From Gammaproteobacteria bacterium (GTDB lineage Bacteria > Pseudomonadota > Gammaproteobacteria > Chromatiales > Chromatiaceae): a stretch of 64,000 bases of DNA. This document shows positions 37,302-44,926 of this stretch, in pieces. The notes under the pieces are model-generated. The model was given only the letters and a program-made list of their open reading frames with translations, had not been told where the DNA came from and did not search any database. The stretch lies in NCBI GenBank assembly GCA_009928645.1, contig SACH01000002.1, positions 53,007-117,006 of the forward strand. The letters are read 5' to 3'. The first letter of the stretch is position 1; each line of letters starts with the position of its first letter. A program made the translations under genes and the position numbers.

Positions 37302-37329
37302 GCTCTCAGAACATAGCTCTCAGAACATA
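37302..37329 (+). promoter_or_regulatory. two 14-bp tandem repeats before the DUF1778/GNAT pair, possible operator
   Basis: GCTCTCAGAACATA occurs twice without a gap, and a third partial unit (GCTCTTGATCA) follows at 37330. The related pair GTACGG/GTACGC lies just after. DUF1778 antitoxins bind such repeats to repress their own operon, so an operator is a natural reading. A ribosome site (AACAGGAGC) follows before the ATG at 37386. Confidence 0.5.
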
Positions 37330-37385
37330 GCTCTTGATCATGTACGGCTTAATCACGTACGCTAACAGGAGCTATTGAGGTCGCC

Positions 37386-37667
37386 ATGATGCCAAGAGAA
37401 TCCACGAAAACTTCCCGCCTGGAAGCTCGGGTATCGCCCGAGGTTTTGGTCGTACTCCGCCGCGCCGCTGAACTCCAGGGCCGCAGTGTCAGCGATTTTA
37501 TCGTTGCCGCCGCCCAGGACGCGGCGCATCGAGCCATTGAGGAGGCCAGCATCATCCGCTTATCCGTCGAGGATCAGCAACGGTTTGCGGAGGCCTTGCT
37601 GAACCCGGACCCGCTAACACCCTCCATGGAACGTGCCGTCGCGCGCTATCTGGGTCAGGGCGAGTAA
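37386..37667 (+). CDS. DUF1778 family antitoxin (TacA-like), module 1
   Basis: A 93-residue ribbon-helix-helix antitoxin: KTSRLEARVSPEVLVVLRRA is the DNA-binding strand-helix, GRSVSDFIVAAAQDAAHRAI the second helix, and the C-terminal part (SVEDQQRFAEALLNPDPLTP) wraps the partner toxin. It neutralises the GNAT toxin of the next gene and represses the operon, as in TacA-TacT. The gene lies six bases before the toxin start. Confidence 0.9.
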   Translation: MMPRESTKTSRLEARVSPEVLVVLRRAAELQGRSVSDFIVAAAQDAAHRAIEEASIIRLSVEDQQRFAEALLNPDPLTPSMERAVARYLGQGE

Positions 37668-37673
37668 AGGTCG

Positions 37674-38177
37674 GTGATCGCAACCGGATTTCATATCGAA
37701 CTGCTGGGAGGCCAGGAGCGTTCGGCCTTTTGTAGCGGCGTTGACGTTCTGGACCGGTATTTTAGGGAGCAGGTGACGCAGGACATCCGGCGTCGCGTCA
37801 GTAATTGCTTTGTGTTGCTTGACCCTGAGAACAAGATTGCCGGCTACTACACCTTTGCGGCGGCGAGTATCCCCCTCCTCGACCTGCCCGACAGCCTTGC
37901 CCGACGCCTACCACGCTACCCTTCACTCCCGGCGGGACTCATTGGGCGCCTCGCGATTGACAGCCGTTACCAGCGTCAAGGTTGGGGTGCTCTCCTGGTC
38001 GTCGATGCGGTTGCCCGCGCCTTACGAGCGGAACCGGCGATTTATGCCCTTATCGTGGATGCCAAGGACGACCAGGCCATCGCTTTTTACCGCCGCCTGG
38101 GATTTCATCGCCTTGCCAGCCAAGCCAAACGGTTATTCATCCCCGTTAGCGAGATGGCAAAGCGCATTTCAGGCTAG
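37674..38177 (+). CDS. GNAT-type toxin (TacT-like acetyltransferase), module 1
   Basis: A 167-residue GNAT acetyltransferase of the TacT class, which blocks translation by acetylating the amino group of aminoacyl-tRNA. It has the acetyl-CoA loop RLAIDSRYQRQGWGALLVVD (R-x-x-G/A type), the substrate-side motif YYTFAAASIPLLDLP and the conserved tyrosine in AIAFYRRLGFHRLAS. It starts with a GTG (37674), six bases after the antitoxin stop. Complete by length; probably functional. A remnant of another gene follows on the opposite strand. Confidence 0.9.
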   Translation: MIATGFHIELLGGQERSAFCSGVDVLDRYFREQVTQDIRRRVSNCFVLLDPENKIAGYYTFAAASIPLLDLPDSLARRLPRYPSLPAGLIGRLAIDSRYQRQGWGALLVVDAVARALRAEPAIYALIVDAKDDQAIAFYRRLGFHRLASQAKRLFIPVSEMAKRISG

Positions 38178-38440
38178 GGTTACGCCGACTGGACAGCAGC
38201 ACCCCGCGCACGCGGAAGGTCCAGGGCTGGCCCTGGAAACTGACCCGCTCCCCGCGTGCCGCCAGTTGCCGCTCCACCACATGGGGCATGTAGAGGGTGG
38301 AGAGGACCTTGTAATCCGACCAGCCGCCGGCGATGCCCATGGCGAAGCCCTTGGGATCGACGAAGCCAAAGTTCTGGGTACGGGTAGCCGGGTCCAGGAT
38401 CCAGACGATGAAGTCGGGATAGAACCAGTCGGAATCGTCC
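38178..38440 (-). pseudogene. C-terminal gene fragment with nuclease-like motif
   Basis: Between the two GNAT genes, the minus strand carries an open stretch of about 87 codons that starts right after a TAA and has no plausible start. It reads DDSDWFYPDFIVWILDPATR, then NFGFVDPKGFAMGIAGG, STLYMPHVVERQLAARG and PWTFRVRGVLLSS. The DFIVW...FVDPKG pattern resembles the D-x(n)-D/E-x-K core of restriction-type or helicase-associated nucleases. The N-terminal majority of that gene is gone. I infer a decayed restriction/helicase-type gene; the exact family is uncertain. Confidence 0.45.
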
Positions 38441-38445
38441 AGTTA

Positions 38446-38967
38446 TCAACCCGTCGCCATGGTCTGGAGTTGGCTCCAACTCAGAAAAAGTCGGTGGTGA
38501 TGCCCAGGCAGCGGGCGGAAATCCCAACGGCGATAAAACGCCAGGGCCCGGTCGTCGATGCAGTCGAGGATTACGGCGACGAAGGGGAAGGTCTGCCCGG
38601 CGTGGTGGCAATCCACTTGCGCCTGGGCGAGCAGGCGTCGGCCATGGCCTTGCCCCTGATCAGTGTCGCGAATACCCAACCAGGCCAGGACGGCGACCGG
38701 GAGGTTACGTCGCGGCAGGCGACGGTAGAGGTCCGGCGGCAGGTCAGCGAAATCAATTTGCGCGGTCGCGAGCGTGTAGAAACCAGCAATGGTCCCTAGC
38801 GGATCGATCAGGACCTTGGTTGCGGAAAGGTGCTTTTCCTGATGCTGCAGCGCCTGGTTCGCCAGCCAGTCGTCAACCTGAACCTGTCCGCTGCGCAATG
38901 CCGACCGCGGGTGGTCCCGTCGGAGTGGCTCGACGCGGTATTCGTGAGGGAAGCGGACGGTGCTCAT
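38446..38967 (-). CDS. GNAT-type toxin (TacT-like acetyltransferase), module 2
   Basis: A 173-residue GNAT toxin, the second in the island and on the opposite strand. Visible are FYTLATAQIDFADLPPDLYR, the acetyl-CoA loop LGIRDTDQGQGHGRRLLAQA and ALAFYRRWDFRPLPG with the catalytic tyrosine. Compared with module 1, its N-terminus (RFPHEYRVEPLRRDHPRSAL) and loop differ strongly, so the two pairs are separate acquisitions, not a recent duplication. Its start overlaps the antitoxin stop by four bases (38964-38967). Confidence 0.9.
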   Translation of the reverse strand: MSTVRFPHEYRVEPLRRDHPRSALRSGQVQVDDWLANQALQHQEKHLSATKVLIDPLGTIAGFYTLATAQIDFADLPPDLYRRLPRRNLPVAVLAWLGIRDTDQGQGHGRRLLAQAQVDCHHAGQTFPFVAVILDCIDDRALAFYRRWDFRPLPGHHHRLFLSWSQLQTMATG

Positions 38968-39233
38968 TCGCCGCGCATCAGCGCGGCCAGCGACTGCTGC
39001 GCCCCGGTAAGGGCGGTCGGTTCTTGTAGCGCCTGCCAGAATTCCTGTTGCTCCGCGGGTGTCAGCAAAATCACCTGCTGCTCCGCGGCCTGTATCTCGC
39101 TGCGGGCTTGGGCGACCACAACCGACCGGACATAATCACTGACGCTAACATGGCGCATCTCCGCCGCTCGGGCAACAATCGACTTGCTGTCCGGATCGAG
39201 ACGGACCATGAGGGAAGCGGAGGCGTGGACCAT
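38964..39233 (-). CDS. DUF1778 family antitoxin (TacA-like), module 2
   Basis: An 89-residue antitoxin: MVHASASLMVRLDPDSKSIV is the ribbon strand, AAEMRHVSVSDYVRSVVVAQ the helices, and LLTPAEQQEFWQALQEPTAL the C-terminal toxin-binding region. The start was placed at the ATG 39233, since the longer frame upstream (to 39491) translates to Arg/Gly-rich sequence with no family likeness. It overlaps the toxin gene and should repress this pair. Confidence 0.88.
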   Translation of the reverse strand: MVHASASLMVRLDPDSKSIVARAAEMRHVSVSDYVRSVVVAQARSEIQAAEQQVILLTPAEQQEFWQALQEPTALTGAQQSLAALMRGE

Positions 39234-39337
39234 GGACGAAGTCGCCTGGCTGACAGTAAATACGGGGAATTGTATAGCGGTATGCAGTACAATCCAAGCT
39301 AATGTCTTGACTCCCAAGCCTCGCCGCTGTTCACGCC

Positions 39338-39418
39338 ATGTCCCGCCGCTCCCTGCCCATCGGCATCCAAACCTTCCGCGAGATCCGCGAAGGTGACTTC
39401 TACTATGGTGTCCTTTAA
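39338..39418 (+). pseudogene. 5' fragment of an AAA-ATPase-like (PF09820/DUF1703 type) gene
   Basis: From the ATG at 39338 a frame of 26 codons reads MSRRSLPIGIQTFREIREGD and then FYYGVL before a TAA. This is the conserved beginning of AAA-ATPase-like proteins with a PD-(D/E)xK nuclease part (LPIGIQ-FREIRE is their hallmark). The remainder of several hundred residues is missing. It marks decay at this site. The rest of 39234-39529 shows no gene. Confidence 0.6.
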
Positions 39419-39529
39419 TTGGAGGAAGAGGAGGGAGGTCCCTATCATTGCGAGCATGAGCCTGCATCGTGAACAAGGGTATGGTATGCAACGGCTCTCG
39501 GTGTCCTAGCCGAGGAAGGGGATATCACC

Positions 39530-40504
39530 ATGGCACTTGATTTATCGGACACCTTCGTGGTTGGCATCTCGGCGACCGCGCTCTTCGACATGACGGAAAG
39601 CGATGGCGCCTTCCAGGCCAAGTTCGCCGAGGACCGCGAGACCGCCGTGGCGGAGTATCGTGCCTACATGCTGGAGCGGGAGAATGAGCCCCTGGCCGAT
39701 GGGACTGGCATGCCGCTGGTACGCTCGCTGTTGGGACTGAACCGGTTCCAGGCGGCGAATGACCGTTCCCCCCTGGTGGAAGTCGTGGTGATGTCCCGCA
39801 ATAGCCCGGAGACGGGCGTGCGCGTCTTTAACAATATCCGCGCCCGCGGCCTGCAGATCAGTCGCCACGCCTTCACCGGGGGCGAATCCGTCGTCGATTA
39901 CCTCGACGCCTTCGATGTCGATCTCTTCCTGACCACCAATGTCAAGGATGCGCAACGGGTCATTGACGACAAGGTCTGCGCCGCGGCGATCGTCAAGAAA
40001 CCCCCGGCGGATCGGCCACCCTTGCCTGAAGACCAGGTCCGCATCGCCTTTGATGGCGACGCCGTGCTCTTCGACGATGCCAGTGAGCTGGTTTTCAAGT
40101 TTGAAGGTATCGATCAATTCCATACCAATGAAGACTCCCGGCAGGATGAACCCCTGAGTGATGGGCCCTACGCCATCCTGCTGCGCAAGCTCTCCCGCCT
40201 GCAAGGCCGCCTGCCGTTGATGGTGGAATTTTCGCCCGTGCGCATCGCCATCGTGACGGCACGGAGCTCGCCGGCTGAAATGCGGGTCATCAAGACGTTG
40301 CGCCACTGGGGGGTCTACGTTAACGAGATCTTCTTCCTGGGCGGCGTCGAGAAGACGGCGGTCGTCAAGGCGTTCAAGGCGCACATCTTTTTTGATGACA
40401 AGGATCTGCACCTCGATCGCGCCGCCCGGTTCATCCCCGCCGGCAAGGTGCCCTATCGGTCGGACTCGCTACTCAACGACCCGCCTGATGGTGCTGAAGG
40501 CTAG
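39530..40504 (+). CDS. 5'-nucleotidase (PF06189 family)
   Basis: A 324-residue cytoplasmic 5'-nucleotidase of the PF06189 class. The family marks are the start FVVGISATALFDMTESDGAF, then VEVVVMSRNSPETGVRVFNN, RIAFDGDAVLFDDASELVF with the catalytic aspartates, IVTARSSPAEMRVIKTLRHW and HIFFDDKDLHLDRAARFIPA. Such enzymes remove phosphate from nucleoside monophosphates. It is a whole gene within an island otherwise made of toxin-antitoxin modules and fragments. The ATG at 39530 follows a purine-rich stretch typical of a ribosome site (GAGGAAGGGGATATCACC). Confidence 0.9.
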   Translation: MALDLSDTFVVGISATALFDMTESDGAFQAKFAEDRETAVAEYRAYMLERENEPLADGTGMPLVRSLLGLNRFQAANDRSPLVEVVVMSRNSPETGVRVFNNIRARGLQISRHAFTGGESVVDYLDAFDVDLFLTTNVKDAQRVIDDKVCAAAIVKKPPADRPPLPEDQVRIAFDGDAVLFDDASELVFKFEGIDQFHTNEDSRQDEPLSDGPYAILLRKLSRLQGRLPLMVEFSPVRIAIVTARSSPAEMRVIKTLRHWGVYVNEIFFLGGVEKTAVVKAFKAHIFFDDKDLHLDRAARFIPAGKVPYRSDSLLNDPPDGAEG

Positions 40505-40642
40505 TATCCGGTCCGCACGGGAAAATTTGGCCGGGTATTACGGCGACCAATGGTCGATTACAACTAACTGATAATATAACGTTATTTAACTAAATCCCTT
40601 TTCGCTAACAGTTCTGTAAGAATCCATCTGGAGCAGCTACGA

Positions 40643-40906
40643 ATGAGCATCCCCCTCGTAACAGCAAGACCCATCGAATATCTGGATGGTCGGATTACCG
40701 TCCACCCTGATATTTGTAACGGCCACCCGACTATCCGCAGCATGCGGATCACAGTGGAAACCGTGCTCGGGTTCCTGAGCGCTGGGGATTCAGCCGATGA
40801 GATTCTTTATCAATACCCATCGTTGGAGCCCGCTGACATTGATGCCTGCCTTCGCTTTGCGGCAGAGTTGATGGCACATCGCTACACCCTGCAAAAGGTA
40901 GCCTGA
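40643..40906 (+). CDS. DUF433 family antitoxin
   Basis: An 87-residue protein of the DUF433 family (VapB-like winged HTH): EYLDGRITVHPDICNGHPTI, then RITVETVLGFLSAGDSADEI and YPSLEPADIDACLRFAAELM. DUF433 proteins are the antitoxin partners of DUF5615 PIN-like toxins, and the next gene is exactly such a protein, with a one-base overlap (40906). The sequence upstream (about 40550-40620) is AT-rich and probably holds the promoter. Confidence 0.9.
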   Translation: MSIPLVTARPIEYLDGRITVHPDICNGHPTIRSMRITVETVLGFLSAGDSADEILYQYPSLEPADIDACLRFAAELMAHRYTLQKVA

Positions 40907-41247
40907 TGCCGAGTTTCCTGATTGACGTCAATCTGCCCTATCGGTTCTCGCTTTGGTCAGGCGGTGATTTTGAGCACATGCGCGATGTCGGCGAGGATTG
41001 GACCGATACCCAGATTTGGGGGTATGCCCAGGAGCGGAATCTGGTGATTGTCTCCAAGGACACAGATTTCTCGGACCGTGCGCTGGTTAGCAAGCCACCG
41101 CCGCGGGTTATTCACGTGCGCCTGGGCAACATGCGCATGAGGGATTTTCATGGCCTTATCACCCAGCTATGGCCGCAGGTCGTCGAGCTGAGCGCGATGA
41201 ACCGGCTGGTAACCATCTATCGGGATCGCATCGAGGCCATTGAGTGA
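40906..41247 (+). CDS. DUF5615 PIN-like domain toxin
   Basis: A 113-residue PIN-like nuclease of the DUF5615 class. It starts FLIDVNLPYRFSLW with the first metal-binding aspartate, has GYAQERNLVIVSKDTDFSDR with the next acidic pair, and ends GLITQLWPQVVELS. The fold is expected to cut RNA, as in VapC toxins, and to be neutralised by the DUF433 protein encoded before it. It ends 159 bases before the OppB-like gene. Just before that gene lies a short ATGAATG triple repeat (41361-41381). Confidence 0.88.
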   Translation: MPSFLIDVNLPYRFSLWSGGDFEHMRDVGEDWTDTQIWGYAQERNLVIVSKDTDFSDRALVSKPPPRVIHVRLGNMRMRDFHGLITQLWPQVVELSAMNRLVTIYRDRIEAIE

Positions 41248-41406
41248 ACGACGAAACCAAACTCTATTCCCTGATCCCATGACGGGCGGTTATGTCTTGT
41301 GACCAGAGCCGGATAATTTTGCCCTCAGAATGAACAACATTGCGCAACGTGTGATCACCGATGAATGATGAATGATGAATGCTGGATCTGACGGCCACCT
41401 CCCGGC

Positions 41407-42384
41407 ATGACCGCCTACCTCCTGCGCCGCGTCCTTTACGCCCTGCCGATCCTACTCGGGGTGAACCTCATCACCTTCGTGCTATTTTTCGTCGTCAACT
41501 CGCCGGACGACATGGCGCGGATGCAACTGGGCGCCAAGCGGGTGACCCCCGAGGCCATCGCCACCTGGAAGGCGGAGCGGGGCTACGACCTGCCGCTGCT
41601 GTTCAACGCCCAGGCCGAGGGGCTTGAGCGTCTGACCCGGACCATCTTTTTCGACAAGTCCCTGCGGCTCTTCCTCTTGGATTTTGGCACCTCGGATGCC
41701 GGGCGGGACATCGGTCATGACATCGGCCAGCGCATGTGGCCGAGTCTGGCGGTGGCGGTGCCGGTGCTGCTGGTGGGGTTGCTGGTGAACATCAGCCTGG
41801 CCCTGTTCATCGTCCTCTTCCGCGGGACCTATATCGACTTGGCGGGGGTGGTGCTGCTGGTGGCCATGCTGTCCATCTCCAGCCTCTTCTACATCATCGG
41901 CGGCCAGTTTTTGCTGGGCAAGCTGCTGCGCCTGGCGCCGATCTCCGGTTACGCCCAAGGGCTGGAGGCGTGGAAATTCCTGATCCTGCCGGTGATCGTC
42001 GGCGTCATGGGTGGGATCGGCTCCGGGGCGCGGTTCTATCGCACCCTCTTCCTGGAGGAGGCGGGCAAGGACTATGTGCGCACGGCCCGCGCCAAGGGGC
42101 TGGGGGAACGGCTGGTGCTCTTTCGTCATATCCTGGGCAATGCCCTGATCCCCATCCTGACCGGGGTGGTGGTGGTCCTGCCCTTGCTCTTCATGGGCAG
42201 CCTGCTCACCGAGTCCTTCTTTGGCATCCCGGGCCTGGGCAGCTACACCCTGGATGCCATCAACAACCAGGACTTCGCCATCGTCCGGGCCATGGTCTTC
42301 CTCGGGTCGGTGCTCTACATCCTTGGCCTGGTCCTGACGGATATTTCCTACACGTTGGTGGACCCCCGGGTGAGGTTGAGTTGA
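41407..42384 (+). CDS. ABC transporter permease, OppB/DppB type
   Basis: A 325-residue permease with six membrane helices (first: LLRRVLYALPILLGVNLITF). The family loop is EEAGKDYVRTARAKGLGERL followed by FRHILGNALIPILTGV, and ESFFGIPGLGSYTLDAINNQ is near the end. It forms half of a peptide importer with the OppC-like protein of the next gene. The expected binding protein (34689-37109) lies upstream beyond the toxin-antitoxin island. No OppD/OppF ATPase genes are in the window. Confidence 0.93.
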   Translation: MTAYLLRRVLYALPILLGVNLITFVLFFVVNSPDDMARMQLGAKRVTPEAIATWKAERGYDLPLLFNAQAEGLERLTRTIFFDKSLRLFLLDFGTSDAGRDIGHDIGQRMWPSLAVAVPVLLVGLLVNISLALFIVLFRGTYIDLAGVVLLVAMLSISSLFYIIGGQFLLGKLLRLAPISGYAQGLEAWKFLILPVIVGVMGGIGSGARFYRTLFLEEAGKDYVRTARAKGLGERLVLFRHILGNALIPILTGVVVVLPLLFMGSLLTESFFGIPGLGSYTLDAINNQDFAIVRAMVFLGSVLYILGLVLTDISYTLVDPRVRLS

Positions 42385-42544
42385 TTCGCGGATAGGGCAA
42401 AGACCACCGCCGTTCCCTTTCCCATAGCCGTCATTTGGCTCATTCCCTTTTCCAGTCATCCTATCCCGTCACCAGGCAGCGCCCCTTTCCGGCCAGCCTC
42501 GGGTCACCCCACTCATCCCCCTTTTTACCGAACTACCCGTCACC

Positions 42545-44005
42545 ATGCCCGTCCTGCTCCTGACCGACGCCTTTGTCTTCCTCCTGCTGGGGTTGCTGCT
42601 GGCCTACGGTCTCCACGCCGCGCGCCATGAACACCTGCGCGCGCCCTGGCGCCGGGTGGTCGCGAGCCGGGTGGGCCTGGTCTCCCTGGTGGTGCTGGGT
42701 TGCTATGCGGCGATCGGCTTACTGGATACCATCCACTTTCATCCGCGCCTGGAACCTGAGCCGCGCCCGGAGGCGGGGTCCGCGACCGCGCCGGTTGCCG
42801 GCGCCGGGCAATCGGCACCAGCCCATTACGCGCCGGAGGTGCTGAGCCTGCTGGACCTGTGGCTGGCGCCCCTGCGGGAGCGTCAGGAAATGACCTATTC
42901 CGCCCCCTTCGCGACCCATCTTCAGGCCATGGAAACCCAAACCCTGGCGGATGGCACCAGCCAGCGGGTCTATCCGCGCCTGCGTCATGGCGGCGTCCAT
43001 CTGGCCAACCCCGACGTTGATCGGGGGGGTGATATCGCGGCGACCCTGCTCCTCGGGATGGGGAAGGGCCTCATTCTTTGGGGGCTGCTGGTGATGCTGC
43101 TGGGGGCGGCGGCCCTGACCTGGCGGCGCGGCACCTGGGGCTTCAGGGCCTGGTGGCTCGGCCTGCGGGAGCTGGCCCGCGGCCGGACCCGCATCCCCTG
43201 GCGGGTGGGGCTTCTGACCCTGGGGCTGATGCTGGTGCTGGGGTGGGGCCTCGCTGACCTGGCGGTCAAGTACCACGTCCTGGGCACCGACAAGGTCGGG
43301 GAGGACGTCCTCTATCAGGCCCTCAAGAGCATCCGCACCGGTCTGGTCATCGGCACACTCACCACCCTGGTCATGCTTCCGGCGGCCCTGCTGCTGGGCA
43401 TCATGGCCGGCTATTTTCGTGGCCTGGCGGATGACGTCATCCAGTACCTCTATACCACCCTCAATTCCATTCCCGGGGTGCTGCTCATCGCCGCCGCCGT
43501 GCTCATGCTCCAGGTCCACATGGCCAATCACGAGGCGGAGTACACCAGCCTGGCCCAGCGGGCGGACCTGCGCCTGTTCTTTCTCTGCCTGATCCTGGGG
43601 GTGACGAGTTGGACCGGCCTGTGCCGCCTGTTGCGGGGGGAGGCCCTGAGATTGCGCGAGGCGGACTATGTCCAGGCCGCCCAGGCCCTGGGGGTCGGGC
43701 ACCTGGCCATCCTCGGCCGGCACATCCTGCCCAATGTCATGCACCTGGTGATCATCACCCTGACCCTGGACTTCAGCGGCCTGGTGCTGGCGGAGGCGGT
43801 GTTGTCCTATATCAACATCGGTGTCGACCCGACCATGAATTCCTGGGGCAACATGATCAATGGGGCGCGGTTGGAACTGGCGCGGGAACCCATCGTCTGG
43901 TGGTCCCTGGCCGGGGCCCTGGTCTTTATGTTCGTCCTGGTGCTGTTCGCCAATCTGATGGCGGACGTGGTGCGGGATGCCTTTGATCCCCGCTGCCGGG
44001 ACTAG
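42545..44005 (+). CDS. ABC transporter permease, OppC/DppC type, with extra N-terminal part
   Basis: A 486-residue permease, longer than typical OppC (about 300). It has an early helix (LLTDAFVFLLLGLLLAYGLH), a second after an RAPWRRVVASRVGLVSLVVL stretch and a periplasmic region of about 120 residues. A helix near LLLGMGKGLILWGLLVMLLG then leads into the core with LREADYVQAAQALGVGHLAI and LGRHILPNVMHLVIITLTLD. The final helices resemble DppC. The extra part resembles the long DppC variants seen with anchored binding proteins. It lies 160 bases after the OppB-like gene, in the same transcription direction. Confidence 0.9.
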   Translation: MPVLLLTDAFVFLLLGLLLAYGLHAARHEHLRAPWRRVVASRVGLVSLVVLGCYAAIGLLDTIHFHPRLEPEPRPEAGSATAPVAGAGQSAPAHYAPEVLSLLDLWLAPLRERQEMTYSAPFATHLQAMETQTLADGTSQRVYPRLRHGGVHLANPDVDRGGDIAATLLLGMGKGLILWGLLVMLLGAAALTWRRGTWGFRAWWLGLRELARGRTRIPWRVGLLTLGLMLVLGWGLADLAVKYHVLGTDKVGEDVLYQALKSIRTGLVIGTLTTLVMLPAALLLGIMAGYFRGLADDVIQYLYTTLNSIPGVLLIAAAVLMLQVHMANHEAEYTSLAQRADLRLFFLCLILGVTSWTGLCRLLRGEALRLREADYVQAAQALGVGHLAILGRHILPNVMHLVIITLTLDFSGLVLAEAVLSYINIGVDPTMNSWGNMINGARLELAREPIVWWSLAGALVFMFVLVLFANLMADVVRDAFDPRCRD

Positions 44006-44126
44006 CACGGCCCTGATGAACCGGAGGGGAAGCAGGGCTAAACTGCTGGTCAGGCGCGCCAGCTTCATCGGCATTGCCGATTCTGGGGGCGGGGCACTAT
44101 CATTTGCCCCCCTCAATCGCGGTTAG

Positions 44127-44867
44127 ATGAAGGACCCACCCACCATGCCCTCGGAAGACAAGGTCCGCCTGGCGGTTTTTGGCAGTTTTTATCGGGGTCG
44201 GGAGGTCCTGCGGGAGGCGTTGCACGGCCCCCTGGCCCGGCTTGTCCAGGTCGTGGGGGTGGCGACGGATGATCCGTCTCAGTCCTACGTCAGCCCGCAT
44301 AAACGGGTCTGGCAATATCCCCACGAGCCCTGGGAAGAGCGGATGGTCACGGAACTGGCCGCGACCGCCGGCATCCAGGTCTTCAACGGCCGGGTCAAGA
44401 CCGAGGAGTTCCACGCCCTCTTCAGTCAGCGCTGGCGGCCGGATCTGTGCATCATGGCCACCTTCGGCCAGCGCATCGACGCCCACCTGTTCGACTATCC
44501 GCGGCTGGGGTTTTACAACCTGCATCCCTGCCTCGATGACGGCTGGCCTTCCCGCTATCGGGGTGGCAATCCCTTCGCCGCCCTCATGGCCGAGGGCCGA
44601 ACCCATGGGGTGATCGCGCTGCATCGCGTCGATGCCGATTTCGATACCGGGGAGCTGATCGCCTATTCGCCGCCCTTCCCCTTGCCGCCGGACGCCAGCG
44701 TGGTGGAGATGCACAAGCTCACCGCGCCGGTGGCGGCGGAACTGGCGGCCAGGGAACTGGAACGGATTATCTTGGCGGCGTGCTCCGCACCTTCGTGGCA
44801 GCCAAACCCAGGTACAGCCTGGGGCCCAGACCGGGGCCCGAGCCCGGTCGCTGCCCAGAGCGCCTGA
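44127..44867 (+). CDS. formyltransferase family protein (Fmt-like)
   Basis: A 246-residue protein of the formyl_trans_N fold, shorter than methionyl-tRNA formyltransferase (about 315) and without its C-terminal domain. It has RLAVFGSFYRGREVLREALH at the start, the catalytic asparagine-histidine in FYNLHPCLDDGWPSRYRGGN and the later aspartate in VDADFDTGELIAYSP. Members act on sugar nucleotides, glycinamide ribotide or unknown amines with 10-formyltetrahydrofolate; the substrate here is unknown. It precedes the sensor phosphatase gene by 59 bases in the same direction but no link is evident. Confidence 0.83.
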   Translation: MKDPPTMPSEDKVRLAVFGSFYRGREVLREALHGPLARLVQVVGVATDDPSQSYVSPHKRVWQYPHEPWEERMVTELAATAGIQVFNGRVKTEEFHALFSQRWRPDLCIMATFGQRIDAHLFDYPRLGFYNLHPCLDDGWPSRYRGGNPFAALMAEGRTHGVIALHRVDADFDTGELIAYSPPFPLPPDASVVEMHKLTAPVAAELAARELERIILAACSAPSWQPNPGTAWGPDRGPSPVAAQSA

Positions 44868-44926
44868 CGGGCTAACCCCATACCCCACATCATCTGGCCT
44901 CCTTGCCGCACCACGAAGACCTCATC

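Noticed and set aside
37302..37329. Short tandem repeats considered as a CRISPR remnant
   Set aside because: Only two full units with no spacers between them; a self-regulatory operator before an antitoxin gene is a better reading.
42719..44116. 465-codon minus-strand frame opposite the OppC-like gene
   Set aside because: It overlaps a clear permease gene and gives a low-complexity product with no domain.
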